DNA of 64,000 nucleotides from Nostoc sp. CHAB 5836 (GCF_020829445.1 NZ_JAIVFV010000004.1:1-64000); one strand, 5' to 3'. Counted from the stretch's first letter, positions 18,621-28,121 are shown. Program-made: numbers and translations. Notes: generated from the sequence alone by a model not told the origin.

Positions 18621-18697
18621 CAACTATTGACTATTGGCCATAAACCATTGACTATAACCATTGGCAAATGACACATGACTAATGACAAATGACTAAT
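18621..18697. repeat. STRR array running into the wecB start
   Basis: Degenerate AATGACA/CATTGAC units. The wecB ATG is one of these units (AATGACTAATC). Confidence 0.75.
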
Positions 18698-19819
18698 CAA
18701 AAACGGGTTTGCATTATCTTGGGTACTCGGCCGGAAGCGATTAAACTAGCTCCAGTGATTCTAGTTTTCCAGAAGTCTTCAATTTTTGAGTTGCAAGTAA
18801 TTCTAACTGGACAGCATCGGGAGATGGTTGAGCAAGTTATGCAACTGTTCAACATTAAGGCAGATTATAACTTAGAAATTATGCAGGTTCAGCAATCCCT
18901 AAATGATATTACCTGCCGTAGTTTACAAGGGTTAGAAGCATTATTCCAGGTGGAAAAGCCCGATTTGGTGCTAGTGCAGGGAGACACGACCACGGCTTTT
19001 ACCGCAGCTTTGGCAGCTTTTTATCAAAAAATCCCTGTTGGTCATGTAGAAGCAGGCTTAAGAACTGATGATATATTCAATCCTTATCCAGAAGAAGCTA
19101 ATCGGCGGTTGATTTCTCAAATTACTCAGTTGCATTTTGCGCCGACTCCTTGGGCTGTGGAAAACTTGCATCGTTCTGGTGTTTTGGGTGAAATTCACAT
19201 GACCGGTAACACGGTAATTGATGCATTGTTAAATGTCGCTGCAACCCAAGGAGTTTGTGATGTACCAGGCTTAAACTGGGAATCGTATCGCGTTCTGTTA
19301 GCGACGGTTCATCGTCGTGAGAATTGGGGAGAACCTCTCTTAGCGATCGCTCAGAGCTTTTTACAAATTTTAGACAAGTTTCCTGATACCGCTTTGTTGC
19401 TACCATTACACCGCAATCCGACGGTGCGAGTCCCATTACAGGAACTTTTAGGAAATCATCCCCGAATTTTCTTGACAGAGCCTCTAGATTATGGCGAATT
19501 GGTGGGAGCAATTGGGCGATCGCATCTTTTGCTCACTGACTCTGGTGGCTTGCAAGAAGAAGCCCCTAGCTTGGGAAAACCAGTGCTGGTTTTGAGAGAC
19601 ACCACCGAAAGACCAGAGGCTGTTGCAGCCGGTACAGCCAAACTTGTAGGCACTAAGAGTGAGAATATTTTTCTAGCTGCTGCTGAGTTACTCAATGATC
19701 CAGATGCTTATGAAGCAATGGCAAATGCAATTAATCCCTTTGGAGATGGTCATGCAGCAGAGCGCATTTTGCAGATTGTACAAAATTACTTGGGTATTTC
19801 ATCAAAAACATCAATTTAG
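18689..19819 (+). CDS. wecB: UDP-N-acetylglucosamine 2-epimerase (non-hydrolysing)
   Basis: 376 residues, the family length. Segments are LGTRPEAIKLAPV, LTGQHREM, VQGDTTTAF, VGHVEAGLRT, PEEANRRLI and LLTDSGGLQEEAP. It interconverts UDP-GlcNAc and UDP-ManNAc for surface polysaccharide synthesis in the cytoplasm. A strong terminator follows. No other polysaccharide gene is adjacent. Confidence 0.95.
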   Translation: MTNQKRVCIILGTRPEAIKLAPVILVFQKSSIFELQVILTGQHREMVEQVMQLFNIKADYNLEIMQVQQSLNDITCRSLQGLEALFQVEKPDLVLVQGDTTTAFTAALAAFYQKIPVGHVEAGLRTDDIFNPYPEEANRRLISQITQLHFAPTPWAVENLHRSGVLGEIHMTGNTVIDALLNVAATQGVCDVPGLNWESYRVLLATVHRRENWGEPLLAIAQSFLQILDKFPDTALLLPLHRNPTVRVPLQELLGNHPRIFLTEPLDYGELVGAIGRSHLLLTDSGGLQEEAPSLGKPVLVLRDTTERPEAVAAGTAKLVGTKSENIFLAAAELLNDPDAYEAMANAINPFGDGHAAERILQIVQNYLGISSKTSI

Positions 19820-19866
19820 AAACTGAGATTAAACAAAGTGCAAAATTTCTATTTTTTAGAGTGCAT

Positions 19867-19898
19867 AAAACCGGCAGAAAAGCCGGTTTTTATTTTTT
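19867..19898 (+). terminator. Intrinsic terminator of wecB
   Basis: AAAACCGGC / GCCGGTTTT 9-bp stem, 6-base loop, then a T-rich tract. Confidence 0.9.
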
Positions 19899-20105
19899 TA
19901 CTGATTTTACCAAATATTTGGTAAAATCAATTTTTTTAACGAACCGCAATCGCGTAGCGTCTCCCCCTGGGAGAAGGACGCAAAGGACGCAAAGAGAAGG
20001 AAGAAATGCTTAACCCAAGTGTATTGCAATTGGTTACTAATATATGTTGACAAAAACTTAAGTATGTGACTTACAAGAAACGTCTATTTGGAAGGTGGTT
20101 TCTGG

Positions 20106-20789
20106 CTAAATACCCAAAGCTGATCGAGTTTCGGGGCCCACAATACCATCTACAAGTAGACCTTTACTTGCCTGAAAGCTTCGGACTCGGCTAACAGTTT
20201 CTTGACCATAAACTCCATCAACTCTGAGATTACCTAAAGCTGTTTGAACGTCTCTCACAAGTTGACCTTTAGAACCAGGGGTAAGAATCACCGAACCGCC
20301 AACACCACCAGGTCTAGTCACAGTAGAATTGGTAGGTTTATCAGCAATCCATCGGGCAAAAACGTATCTACCTGTAGAAAGCCGAGCAAAACCGTTTTCA
20401 TACCTTTCAATCGCTGGAAGTGTTGCGCCATTTGGTACACAGTCCACATAGGAGTAGTTGGTGCTTGGGCCTGTACGGATACGTAAACAACTGCCGTTAG
20501 TCTTGACATATGCAGCCGAACTCATTTGAATTTGAGTAACAGCAGCAAGTAATACACCGACCCCAGCTAAAGCTAACCAAGCTGAAGATTTCAGCAGTTT
20601 TTTCCAATTAATAAATTTATATTTGCTGTTTTCAGATGCCTCTTGTTTAGTAATAACTCTGTCAGAAGATTTAAGAGGTTTTTCCTCATTGAATCGGAAT
20701 TTAGGGGGATTAGATTTGGTGTTTCCAGATGCCTCTTCTTGAGCAATAAACATCTGGGAATAAGCAAGATATTCCATAATATGCTCCAA
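20106..20789 (-). CDS. Membrane-anchored SH3 / peptidoglycan-binding protein
   Basis: 227 residues. The cytoplasmic N-terminal part holds two imperfect copies of an EASxNxKxxF...LKSS segment (about residues 18-70). A transmembrane helix lies at about 71-90 (AWLALAGVGVLLAAVTQIQM). A bacterial SH3 domain follows at about 93-150 (CLRIRTGPSTNYSYVDCVPNG). A peptidoglycan-binding domain closes the protein at about 172-226 (LVRDVQTALGNLRVDGVYG, DGIVGPETRSALG). It probably attaches to the cell wall. The start could also be the Met at residue 5 (20777). Confidence 0.85.
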   Translation of the reverse strand: MEHIMEYLAYSQMFIAQEEASGNTKSNPPKFRFNEEKPLKSSDRVITKQEASENSKYKFINWKKLLKSSAWLALAGVGVLLAAVTQIQMSSAAYVKTNGSCLRIRTGPSTNYSYVDCVPNGATLPAIERYENGFARLSTGRYVFARWIADKPTNSTVTRPGGVGGSVILTPGSKGQLVRDVQTALGNLRVDGVYGQETVSRVRSFQASKGLLVDGIVGPETRSALGI

Positions 20790-20891
20790 TATATGAAAAA
20801 ATGAATGCTCACAGAGAAATACTTTAAGAATTCGATTTGATTACTGAATCACTCGTAAAGAGAGGGAACTTTTAACAGGGAATCAAGGTGT

Positions 20892-21020
20892 AAGTAGGTC
20901 GGCGCAATTAAAGATAACTGGTGATGGCTGTCATTTGTCCTTAGTCATTCGTCATTGGTAAGGGTTTCAAGCCTATTTACGTTTCGTCACATAGTTTGAT
21001 TTATTTTCGCCGACTTACTT
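20892..21020. repeat. AAGTAGGTCGGCGC-family element, intact copy
   Basis: Ends AAGTAGGTCGGCGCAA and TTCGCCGACTTACTT, core TATTTACGTTTCGTCAC. It lies in the 20790-21393 gap, which also holds the 21281-21330 block shared with 30369-30420 (GATGTTTGAAAAGTCCTC). Confidence 0.75.
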
Positions 21021-21342
21021 ACTAAGTTTTGTTCAAAAATCTAGTACGAGTTCTATTGATTTTTCTCTGGATCTTAGTATATTTTAGATCACTGTGCTTT
21101 CAAAAGATTTTGACTGGTAGCGAAATTAATAAAAAATAAAATTAGTCAAAAGATTCCTGAGAAAATGCCATGTCTACGACGAGGTACGCCTTGGCGCTGA
21201 TCTAGTATAAAAATCACCCTGCCATCGCCTTCTCAAAATAAATAAAATTTTAGTAGACCAAAAAGTTTTGCGATCGCTCTTAGAGGATGTTTGAAAAGTC
21301 CTCTTCTTGGTAGCAAAACGTTCTATATCCCCCTAAATCCAC

Positions 21343-21385
21343 GCCACTTGCTTCACTTGGGGAGACCTCAAGTGAAGCAAGTGGC
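21343..21385 (-). other. Perfect 17-bp hairpin after the cpc operon
   Basis: GCCACTTGCTTCACTTG pairs fully with CAAGTGAAGCAAGTGGC across a 9-base loop, about 10 bases beyond the cpcF stop. It has no clear T-run on the cpc strand, so it may stabilise the transcript 3' end or be a repeat rather than a classical terminator. Confidence 0.6.
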
Positions 21386-21393
21386 TCCCCTTT

Positions 21394-22113
21394 TTAACGT
21401 CTGCCACCACCACGATAAGGCACTTCAGTGTCTTGTAGCTTTCTTTTCGGTGCAAACACTTCTTGATGTTGTTGCTGCTGAATTTTTTCCTGTGCAAACT
21501 TTACACGGGTACGAACTCCAAGATCGGCATCTGTATCAAGGATTTGCTGAAGTTGATTTGTAATCTGCGATGCTTGATCAGGTAAAGTGACTGCTATTGC
21601 AATGGCTAGTGTTTCTAAACTGGTCACTGCTGCATAGCGCACTACCCACTCTGGATCTTGAGAAATTAGTAATAGCGCCTCTAACACCTGAGTCTGAACA
21701 GATTCCACTTGATCAGGCGGTAGTTGATGCCAGCGCAAAGTGCCTAATCCCCTGGTAGCGGCCCGCCGCACACTTAAGGAAAAATCGGTTTTTGCTGCCT
21801 CTAACAAGGTATCCAGTGCCCGAATATCGCCAATTCCCGCTAAGGCACGAATCGCCCAGGCTCTAGCACCATAGTTATAGTCATCAATTAGTTCCAATAG
21901 TGGCGATACTGCTGCTTCTCCCATCGCAATCAGCCCATCTACCGCCGCCACCGCCGCCCCTGGATTGTTGTAGCCCAAAGCTGCAATCAGAGTGGGAACG
22001 GATTCCTCTATACCAGCTGCTGCTAACTCTTGAACTGCGTCTAATAAGCGATCGGAGGAGTCTGCTTCTTCTACAGCACGGATCAATATTTGGGCAAGGT
22101 CACTGTTATTCAT
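21394..22113 (-). CDS. cpcF: Phycocyanobilin lyase subunit CpcF (HEAT-like repeats)
   Basis: Start chosen at ATG 22113 (MNNSDLAQILIRAVEEAD); an upstream start at 22179 would add 22 unlikely residues. It gives about 239 residues of HEAT/PBS-type repeats (AAGIEESVPTLIAAL, MGEAAVSPLLELI, IRALAGIGDIRAL). With CpcE it forms the lyase that attaches phycocyanobilin to Cys84 of the phycocyanin alpha subunit. It is last in the leftward cpc operon, 252 bases after cpcE. Confidence 0.88.
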   Translation of the reverse strand: MNNSDLAQILIRAVEEADSSDRLLDAVQELAAAGIEESVPTLIAALGYNNPGAAVAAVDGLIAMGEAAVSPLLELIDDYNYGARAWAIRALAGIGDIRALDTLLEAAKTDFSLSVRRAATRGLGTLRWHQLPPDQVESVQTQVLEALLLISQDPEWVVRYAAVTSLETLAIAIAVTLPDQASQITNQLQQILDTDADLGVRTRVKFAQEKIQQQQHQEVFAPKRKLQDTEVPYRGGGRR

Positions 22114-22270
22114 AAGAATTTTTGATGAGTCGTTAACCGCCAGCCAATTGTAGCTTAAGTTATCCGTAGTTGGCATCATACATAAACCCCCTAGCCCTAA
22201 TTTTGCAGTTGGGTTGGGGGTTTATGTGTGGTAAACATTTGGTTTAAACGTATTAATCAAAACTCGTTAT

Positions 22271-22422
22271 CTATAGCACTTTTCATTTGTATGCAATATA
22301 GTTTGACCTCTCTCCAAACCTCTCTCCTAAAAGGAGAGAGGCTTTGAATCTTACTCCCCTTCCCTTATAGGGAAGGGGCTGGGGGTTAGGTCTATATTGG
22401 ACTCAACTGAGAACCGCTATAG
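22271..22422. repeat. CTATAGC-family palindromic element
   Basis: It begins CTATAGCACTTTTC and ends GAACCGCTATAG. The reverse-oriented copy at 50323-50476 is nearly identical over the full length. It sits between cpcE and cpcF. Confidence 0.8.
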
Positions 22423-22431
22423 AACTTGGGA

Positions 22432-23277
22432 CTACAACAGTGAGTCCATCAAATTCATTACTTTAATCGCACCTGGTGACAAAGTGCTTGTTCCTGTGTG
22501 GCTAACTTGATGCTCTAGTAATCCTTTCAGAGAAATCAGCTTTAGACTATTTTCGGCAAGAGTCTGTGCGATCGCATCTGCTGCGGGTAGATAGCCAATG
22601 GCTCCCAAATCTGCTAACACGGCTCGACGCAATTGCAATTTCTCTCCCGCCAGAGCTTGTACTAACCGTTCTCCATAAACTGGTTCTTGGGTTAATTGAT
22701 ACATAGCTCGTGCGGCAGCATATTGCACTAATTCGATTGGATGCTCTAAAAATGGCTTTACCAAAGAGATGAACTTAGTCGCCCTCAAGGTTCCCAAAGC
22801 TTCTAAGATGGCGTCGTAGGGTTGAGATAAATCAGGCTGCTTTGATGTGAGCTGCTCTCCCTGCAAACCTACTGCTAATAGCTTGATCAGGGCAGGAATA
22901 CAAACCGGATCACCCAGCATCTCCAAAGATTGTGCCGCCGCTTCCCGTACATAAAAATCTGAGCAGTCCAAACACACAATTAAAGGTGATACTGCTTGGC
23001 GATCGCCGAGTTTTCCTAAGGCCCTAGCTGCGTTCCGTCGCAGAGGATATCCGCCTTCTGGTGTGCGATCGGCTTCATCCTCTAACGCTTTAATCAGTGC
23101 TGTAACCGCAGCTGGTTCCCCGATCCGAAACCTACCCAACCACCAAGCAGCATAAAATCGCAGACCTAAATCTGCACTCTCAAGATTAGCGATCGCTTGC
23201 TCTACTGTTAAAGATTCACCGTTGGCAAAGTCACCTGTTGGTGATAAATCTTCAAATTTCTGCGGACTGGAATTCAT
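22432..23277 (-). CDS. cpcE: Phycocyanobilin lyase subunit CpcE
   Basis: 281 residues. The signature RFYAAWWLGRFRIGEPAA is followed by EDEADRTPEGGYPLRRNAA and RALGKLGD, then further HEAT-like repeats. It is the partner of CpcF in chromophore attachment to the phycocyanin alpha subunit. Its start overlaps the cpcD 3' end by 26 bases, indicating translational coupling. 281 residues is normal for CpcE. Confidence 0.92.
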   Translation of the reverse strand: MNSSPQKFEDLSPTGDFANGESLTVEQAIANLESADLGLRFYAAWWLGRFRIGEPAAVTALIKALEDEADRTPEGGYPLRRNAARALGKLGDRQAVSPLIVCLDCSDFYVREAAAQSLEMLGDPVCIPALIKLLAVGLQGEQLTSKQPDLSQPYDAILEALGTLRATKFISLVKPFLEHPIELVQYAAARAMYQLTQEPVYGERLVQALAGEKLQLRRAVLADLGAIGYLPAADAIAQTLAENSLKLISLKGLLEHQVSHTGTSTLSPGAIKVMNLMDSLL

Positions 23278-23533
23278 TAGAAGAAGGAGGAGCGCTTTGT
23301 TCGCTATTTGTTTTAGCTTCAGGGTTCAATGGCTGAATGCTAACTATTTTGCCACCCAAGCGAGTAATTCGCTGCATTTCTTTATTCATCCGGTTCTCAG
23401 GTACTGTGAAAAATACAGTGGCACTAGAACGAATGGGATAGTTAATTTTGTCGGTTTCTTCGCTTTGGCGCAGACCTACTACTTCATACCGAAAGTAGCG
23501 ATTACTAGTTCTAGTACTAATTTGTCCTACCAT
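23252..23533 (-). CDS. cpcD: Phycobilisome rod-capping linker CpcD
   Basis: Start at ATG 23533 gives 93 residues (MVGQISTRTSNRYFRYEVVGL), matching the usual CpcD N-terminus; an upstream start at 23587 is rejected. The CpcD-like fold (YEVVGLRQSEE, RMNKEMQRITRLGGKIVSIQPL) terminates phycocyanin rods. The last about 20 residues (Ser/Gln/Glu rich) extend beyond typical CpcD and overlap the cpcE start. Confidence 0.85.
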   Translation of the reverse strand: MVGQISTRTSNRYFRYEVVGLRQSEETDKINYPIRSSATVFFTVPENRMNKEMQRITRLGGKIVSIQPLNPEAKTNSEQSAPPSSNEFQSAEI

Positions 23534-23743
23534 AAAATCAATTCCAAATTCTAAATTGTCATTAGTCCTTAATAGTGACGGGAGCATCCCAATGCAAGCT
23601 TAAATCTTTTCCCTCACCCCCAGCCCCTCTCCCAAAGATGGGAGAGGGGAGACAGAATTGTAGTTCCCCAAATCCCATGTTTGAGAGAAAGGGTTAGGGG
23701 ATGAGGGCTATCAAGGTTTTTGCACATTTGGGATGCTCCCTAT

Positions 23744-23777
23744 AATGACAAATGACAAATGACAAATGACAAATGAC
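23744..23777. repeat. STRR array (AAATGAC) between linker and cpcD
   Basis: Five tandem AAATGAC units inside the cpc operon, just after the rod-linker stop. Confidence 0.85.
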
Positions 23778-23778
23778 A

Positions 23779-24648
23779 CTAGAGTGGCTTCACACTGGCA
23801 ATTTTACCACCTTGTTTTAGCACTCTTTGGAAGTAACCAGATAGCTCTTCATATGGTATAATTACCGCTTGATTAACACGGCGGGTGCTAGGATACCCTG
23901 CTCCAAAAACCCCTGCTACTTCAATGCGGTAAAGTCTGCCTTCTTTGCCAAAAGTTCCCGCACCACCGAAAGTACTGTTGGGGGTAACGCCTTTTTCAGA
24001 AGCAACGTATGCAAAGCCTGAGCCGCTACCGGAGGGGGGAACAACGACAGATGCACTATTGCGACCTAGTTCGCTAGCAAGGCGGGAGGATTTGCCTTTG
24101 AGTTGGGAAGTATCGCTACTGGCATAGCCACGATAAAGTTGGAATATCCGGCTAAATCCCACAGTTTTCTGTCCTGTTTGGGTTTGAAAACCGCGATAGT
24201 AAGGCACAATATTTTCACCAAAGTTAGATTGATACTCTGGCGAATCGATATAAGAATCTATGTCGGCTTCATATCCCTTGTTTTGGTACAAGTCTAAGTG
24301 ATAAACCACCTCAGACTCATCATAAGGGGCACGACCCAACAAATGTTTATAGTTCAGTTCAATGACGCGAGTTTGGAAATTGTCGTAGAAAAACTTGGAT
24401 TTGTACAGTTCTGATTTAGCTAATTGACGGACAAACTCTTGCACTGTATTTTTCCCATCGCGCAGGATGGATTCAGCACTTGTAAGGCGGTCAGATGCCA
24501 ATATGTAGTTGTTGCCTAAAACCTGACGATAGATGGCAACAATTACTCTCTCAATGTCTTCTTTGGTTGCATTGGGACGCAATTCTACAGGAGACTGATC
24601 ACTAAAAGGTTCTGTTCCCAGACGGGACGCTGCTGTTGTAATCGCCAT
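23779..24648 (-). CDS. cpcC: Phycobilisome rod linker polypeptide (CpcC type), second
   Basis: 289 residues. The N-terminal PBS linker domain is clear ([70 protein letters not shown]). A Gly/Ser linker follows, and a CpcD-like C-terminal domain ([30 protein letters not shown]). It joins phycocyanin hexamers in the rod. It has a paralogue immediately upstream in the operon. Confidence 0.92.
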   Translation of the reverse strand: MAITTAASRLGTEPFSDQSPVELRPNATKEDIERVIVAIYRQVLGNNYILASDRLTSAESILRDGKNTVQEFVRQLAKSELYKSKFFYDNFQTRVIELNYKHLLGRAPYDESEVVYHLDLYQNKGYEADIDSYIDSPEYQSNFGENIVPYYRGFQTQTGQKTVGFSRIFQLYRGYASSDTSQLKGKSSRLASELGRNSASVVVPPSGSGSGFAYVASEKGVTPNSTFGGAGTFGKEGRLYRIEVAGVFGAGYPSTRRVNQAVIIPYEELSGYFQRVLKQGGKIASVKPL

Positions 24649-24684
24649 TGGTAATTCTCCTTTTGTAATTGGTAGTTGGGAAAA

Positions 24685-24714
24685 GTTAGGAGTTAGGAGT
24701 TAGGAGTTAGGAAT
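24685..24714. repeat. STRR array (GTTAGGA)
   Basis: Four tandem GTTAGGA heptamers between the two rod linkers. Confidence 0.85.
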
Positions 24715-24736
24715 TCAAAACTCCTGACTTCTCATT

Positions 24737-24828
24737 AGACATCTGGTGAAATTAAATATGCGTTACCCAGAGCTCTTGTAGAGACGTAGCACTGCTACGT
24801 CAAAACAATTCTTTTTCACCAGATGTTT
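24737..24828. mobile_element. MITE copy, ATT flanks
   Basis: 92 bp; arms AGACATCTGGTGAAA / TTTTTCACCAGATGT, inner palindrome GACGTAGCACTGCTACGTC. It is flanked on both sides by ATT. It lies between the two rod-linker genes, inside the cpc operon. Confidence 0.85.
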
Positions 24829-25000
24829 ATTCCTCACTCTCAACTTCTAACTCCTAACTTAATTCCCGATTCCCTAGACCTCTTGCAAAAGTCCCTAACA
24901 CTCCACCCCCAACCCCTCCTCGCTCTTGGGGAGGGGAGACAAAGCGTAGCTTTGGCTCTTTGGGGTTCAAATTGTTTGATTTATGCAAGAGGTCTCCTAT

Positions 25001-25813
25001 TTATACGGCTGTAATGCTAATGACCTTACTACCCTTACGATTCAACTGCTGCAATTTACTAGAAAGTTGTTCGTAGGGTACAATCAATTCCGCAGTACCC
25101 CGTCGTACTACAGTTGAGTTCGGGGAAGCTGCTTGTAGCACTCTGATGCGGTATGTTTCCCCACGACCACCTGTAGAGAGACCTGTTAAGGCTCCGGCGG
25201 AGACTGGGTAAATGGGTGAAGCCAAATTTTTTGCCACTTCCCAGGTTAGCCGTCCTTGTTTTTGTCCTTGAGCGCGATCGCTATTGGCATAACCACGATA
25301 CAGTTGGAACAGTCGGCCAAATCCAACGTTTTTCAGTCCTACTTGACTTTTAAAGCCTCGATAGTAAGGTACAATATTTTCACCAAAACTTTCTTGATAT
25401 TCTAATGAGTCAATGTAGGAATTAATCTCAGCTTCATAACCTTGTGAGTTGTAAAGCTCGACATGGTACGAAATTTCTGACTCATCTTCTGGGGCACGCC
25501 CCAATAAATGTTTATAATTCAACTCGATAAACCGAGTTTGAGAGTTGGAGTGGAAAAACTTATCCCGATAGAGTTCCGATTGAGCAATGGCTAGCACAAA
25601 TCCCCGAACTGAGATTGTACCTTGTTGCAACAGTGATTCGGCACTCTCCAGACGCTCTCCTTCTAGTAGATATGCATTACCCAAAACTTGACGGTAAGCT
25701 GCTCGGATAATCACTGCTACATCCGCTTCTGTTCTATCGGGGCGTAGTTCTACCAGTGCTGAGTTTTCAAATGCTCCAATCCCTAGTCTTGCTGCTTGTC
25801 CCAAAGCTGCCAT
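25001..25813 (-). CDS. cpcC: Phycobilisome rod linker polypeptide (CpcC type), first
   Basis: Start ATG 25813 is preceded by GAGGAGG at ideal spacing; an in-frame start at 25840 is rejected. 270 residues. PBS linker domain ([70 protein letters not shown]). The C-terminal CpcD-like domain is present ([29 protein letters not shown]). It lies directly behind cpcA; together with its paralogue it suggests rods with two or more hexamer junctions. Confidence 0.92.
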   Translation of the reverse strand: MAALGQAARLGIGAFENSALVELRPDRTEADVAVIIRAAYRQVLGNAYLLEGERLESAESLLQQGTISVRGFVLAIAQSELYRDKFFHSNSQTRFIELNYKHLLGRAPEDESEISYHVELYNSQGYEAEINSYIDSLEYQESFGENIVPYYRGFKSQVGLKNVGFGRLFQLYRGYANSDRAQGQKQGRLTWEVAKNLASPIYPVSAGALTGLSTGGRGETYRIRVLQAASPNSTVVRRGTAELIVPYEQLSSKLQQLNRKGSKVISITAV

Positions 25814-25977
25814 CTTTAACCTCCTCAGTTTTAACTGCAAAACTGAAAACTTTTTAGAAAAAATTTTTTTTTAGTCTTTTAACAGTCTCTTGAAAATAAA
25901 ACTGCCCAAAGAGGTAAACAACTCATAGAACTTACTTGTCATCAGAGCTGATTTCCTCTCCGGGCTAAAGAAACACT

Positions 25978-26469
25978 CTAGCTTAGAGTATTGATTACAT
26001 AGTCGATGTAAGAATTTGCTTCAACAGCTGGATCACCGCTGAGACCGTGGTTAGCTTTGATGTACTTGAGAGCTTCAATGTACCAGCTAGGAGACAGATC
26101 AAAAGTCCGGTTGATTTCAGCCAAGCCAGAAATCAAGAAATCATCTAAGGGGCCTGTGCCACCAACAACTAAAGCGTATGTGATAATCCGCAAGTAGTAG
26201 CCGACATCACGTACACACTTGCCTTTGCCGCGTGCATCATACGCGAAGTTAGGGCCTTGTTGTTGAGTGGTGTAAGGAAACTTGTTATATACTGCTTGAG
26301 CAGCACCTTCGGTCAAGCGTTGAGCATTAGCGCTCAATGCTTTTGCTGCTTGTAAGCTAGCTGGCGCTTGACGGAAGCGACCAAAAGCAACTTGAATTTC
26401 GGTGCTGCTGAGATAGCGTCCTTGGGAATCAGCCGATGCAATTGCTTCAGTTAGAGGTGTTTTTGTCAT
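25978..26469 (-). CDS. cpcA: C-phycocyanin alpha subunit
   Basis: 163 residues. It carries [32 protein letters not shown] and Cys84 in [12 protein letters not shown] for phycocyanobilin. [20 protein letters not shown] and [11 protein letters not shown] close it. The [13 protein letters not shown] segment resembles the Synechocystis-type CpcA more than the TELQAVxGRF version usual in Nostoc. It is not phycoerythrocyanin, whose alpha has different residues around the chromophore. Confidence 0.93.
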   Translation of the reverse strand: MTKTPLTEAIASADSQGRYLSSTEIQVAFGRFRQAPASLQAAKALSANAQRLTEGAAQAVYNKFPYTTQQQGPNFAYDARGKGKCVRDVGYYLRIITYALVVGGTGPLDDFLISGLAEINRTFDLSPSWYIEALKYIKANHGLSGDPAVEANSYIDYVINTLS

Positions 26470-26561
26470 TTTGGTATTTCCCTATTTACAAACTTTTGGT
26501 TGAAATTTTGTTTTGTCCTAATGATGGACAATTATCTCAGTCAATAGCAGCAATATCTGCC

Positions 26562-27083
26562 TTAAGCTACCGCAGCAGCAGCACGATCAAAATAGCTAGC
26601 TATTTCAGATACTAGAGCGCTGCAATCGCCTCTGGTGATGTTGTTTGTATCGTTGACAATTGCTAGGGAAGCTGCTTTCAGTTTCTGAATACCAACAGCA
26701 ACTGATGCTCCTGGAGTTCCCAATGCTAAATAGGTTTCCCGCAAACCGTTGAGGGCGCGGTCATCTAGCACGCTGGAATCACCAGCAAAGATAGCATATG
26801 TGATATAGCGAAGAATGATGTCCAAGTCTCTGATACAAGCAGCTGCACGACGGCTGGTGTAAGCATTACCACCGGGAGTGATCAATTGGGGTTGTTCTGC
26901 CCACAAATCACGAGCCGCAGCAGCAACAAGAGCTGACGCATTGCTAGTAATACGGTTAACAGCATCTGCACGCTTGTTACCATCTTTGACTAGTTCGCTC
27001 AAAGCATCCAATTGTGCATCGGAGAGATATTCCCCACGTGTATCAGCTTGGGAAACTACTTTTGCAAATGCATCTAAAACCAT
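26562..27083 (-). CDS. cpcB: C-phycocyanin beta subunit
   Basis: 173 residues, starting after an AGGAG site. Cys84 is in [17 protein letters not shown]; the second chromophore Cys is in [28 protein letters not shown] and [16 protein letters not shown] are family segments. It forms the phycocyanin heterodimer with CpcA in thylakoid phycobilisomes. It is the first gene of the operon. Substitutions such as RRAAACIRD, where RRMAACLRD is usual, suggest a divergent second cpc set. Confidence 0.93.
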   Translation of the reverse strand: MVLDAFAKVVSQADTRGEYLSDAQLDALSELVKDGNKRADAVNRITSNASALVAAAARDLWAEQPQLITPGGNAYTSRRAAACIRDLDIILRYITYAIFAGDSSVLDDRALNGLRETYLALGTPGASVAVGIQKLKAASLAIVNDTNNITRGDCSALVSEIASYFDRAAAAVA

Positions 27084-27720
27084 TGCGTTAAATCTCCTAA
27101 TTTGCTTGGTTAAGAATAATTGGACTCAAAACTGAATGGTTCAGTTGATTTTTGATGTCAGCACTGCCCGACGAGTTACGAAAGGTTGAAAACAGACATC
27201 CAACGTAATAAGTTTACGATCTCCAGGCTTTCAGATTAAAACTTTTGTTAAAAAACTTCAAACTTCTGTGAACGACTGGAAAACCTGATTAAGATGTTGT
27301 TTTTAACTTCCAAGTTCTCTTTATACAATGCTGCCGTATCATTATTTATTACAAATTATTGTGATGTTTGTTAATTTCATTTATATAACTTCACATTTTT
27401 GTTTCTCTTAAAATATGAGATGCGAGTAAAAGACGACGCAAATAACCATACAGTTGAAAAAGGCTCAAAGGCGGACGAGACAAGCAGTATCGTTCTGGTT
27501 CTTGACACTAAATATCTACATTGATGCAGAGATATTGCAGTAATCAAAAGCTAACCGATCGCACCTTTTAACGTGTCGTGGAAGTCCCCACCTTCAATGT
27601 ACTCATCTCTGTGGGGATTGTGAGCGGGGGGTGAGGATTGCATCCAGTATTGTTTTTTTGCTGAAGCAAAAACAAATACTGGATGTATGACGAAGCGCCA
27701 AAATTTTCTGATAGAATTAT

Positions 27721-27935
27721 AGGGTCTTGACCATCAATGCCATAAGCGAAAACCAAGCTCACAGGTATATGTTGCAAGAAGACCCTTCAACTACGCTCAG
27801 GGTAAAAGATTTGGGTCTTGGGAACCAGGACTCCTGCCCTTGGAGGGAATGTTAGACCAAAAAAACTACGGAGTAATTGATGGCTATTCCCAATGAATTG
27901 GGAAGCTCCGTCCGTCTTACGGCGGAGTAGTTCAC
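27721..27935 (+). ncRNA. Candidate IS200/IS605-derived structured RNA (omega-RNA or HEARO-like)
   Basis: A series of possible stems lies in order. GGGTCTT/AAGACCC is at 27722-27784. GGTCT/AGACC brackets 27815-27858. CCCAAT-GA-ATTGGG is at 27889-27902. CTCCG..CCG/CGGCGGAG at 27906-27927 is followed by a terminal TTCAC. The closing layout GGAAGC-hairpin-TTCAC equals the right end of the IS605 element at 18131 and the relic at 39557. No tnpB or iscB frame accompanies it. I cannot show that it is transcribed. Confidence 0.4.
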
Positions 27936-27948
27936 TAAATCATCAAGT

Positions 27949-28063
27949 GGACATCTGGTAGAAATTAAATATGCGTTACCCAGAACCCTTGTAGAGACGT
28001 AGCAGAACCCTTGTAGAGACGTAGCAGTGCTACGTCAAAACAATTCTTTTTCACCAGATGTCT
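27949..28063. mobile_element. MITE copy with an internal 22-bp duplication, AGT flanks
   Basis: 115 bp; the usual arms, the GACGTAGC palindrome, and a duplicated AGAACCCTTGTAGAGACGTA block. Both sides are flanked by AGT. Confidence 0.8.
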
Positions 28064-28121
28064 AGTGGACGTGATATTGAGGATGCGATCGCACCCTTTG
28101 AAATGTAGCATTTACGACTTA

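Larger units (their letters stand above)
27084..28121. other. cpc upstream region holding structured DNA and a MITE
   Basis: About 1 kb without a supported gene. 27084-27430 is AT-rich and should carry the cpc promoter and leader on the minus strand. 27640-27686 is an inverted repeat (CATCCAGTATT ... AATACTGGATG). 27721-27935 is a candidate structured RNA or IS end (separate entry). 27949-28063 is a MITE. The open frame at 27568-27777 has no support. Confidence 0.5.

Noticed and set aside
23744-23777. STRR arrays taken as CRISPR repeats
   Set aside because: Heptamer units with no spacers; length and spacing do not fit CRISPR.
26562-27083. Phycoerythrocyanin (pecB) as an alternative name for the beta subunit
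   Set aside because: The residues around the chromophores and the [14 protein letters not shown] segment fit CpcB, and cpcE/F-type lyase genes follow rather than pecE/F.
27568-27777. 69-residue minus-strand frame in the cpc upstream gap
   Set aside because: It overlaps inverted repeats and a structured region, with no homology I recognise.
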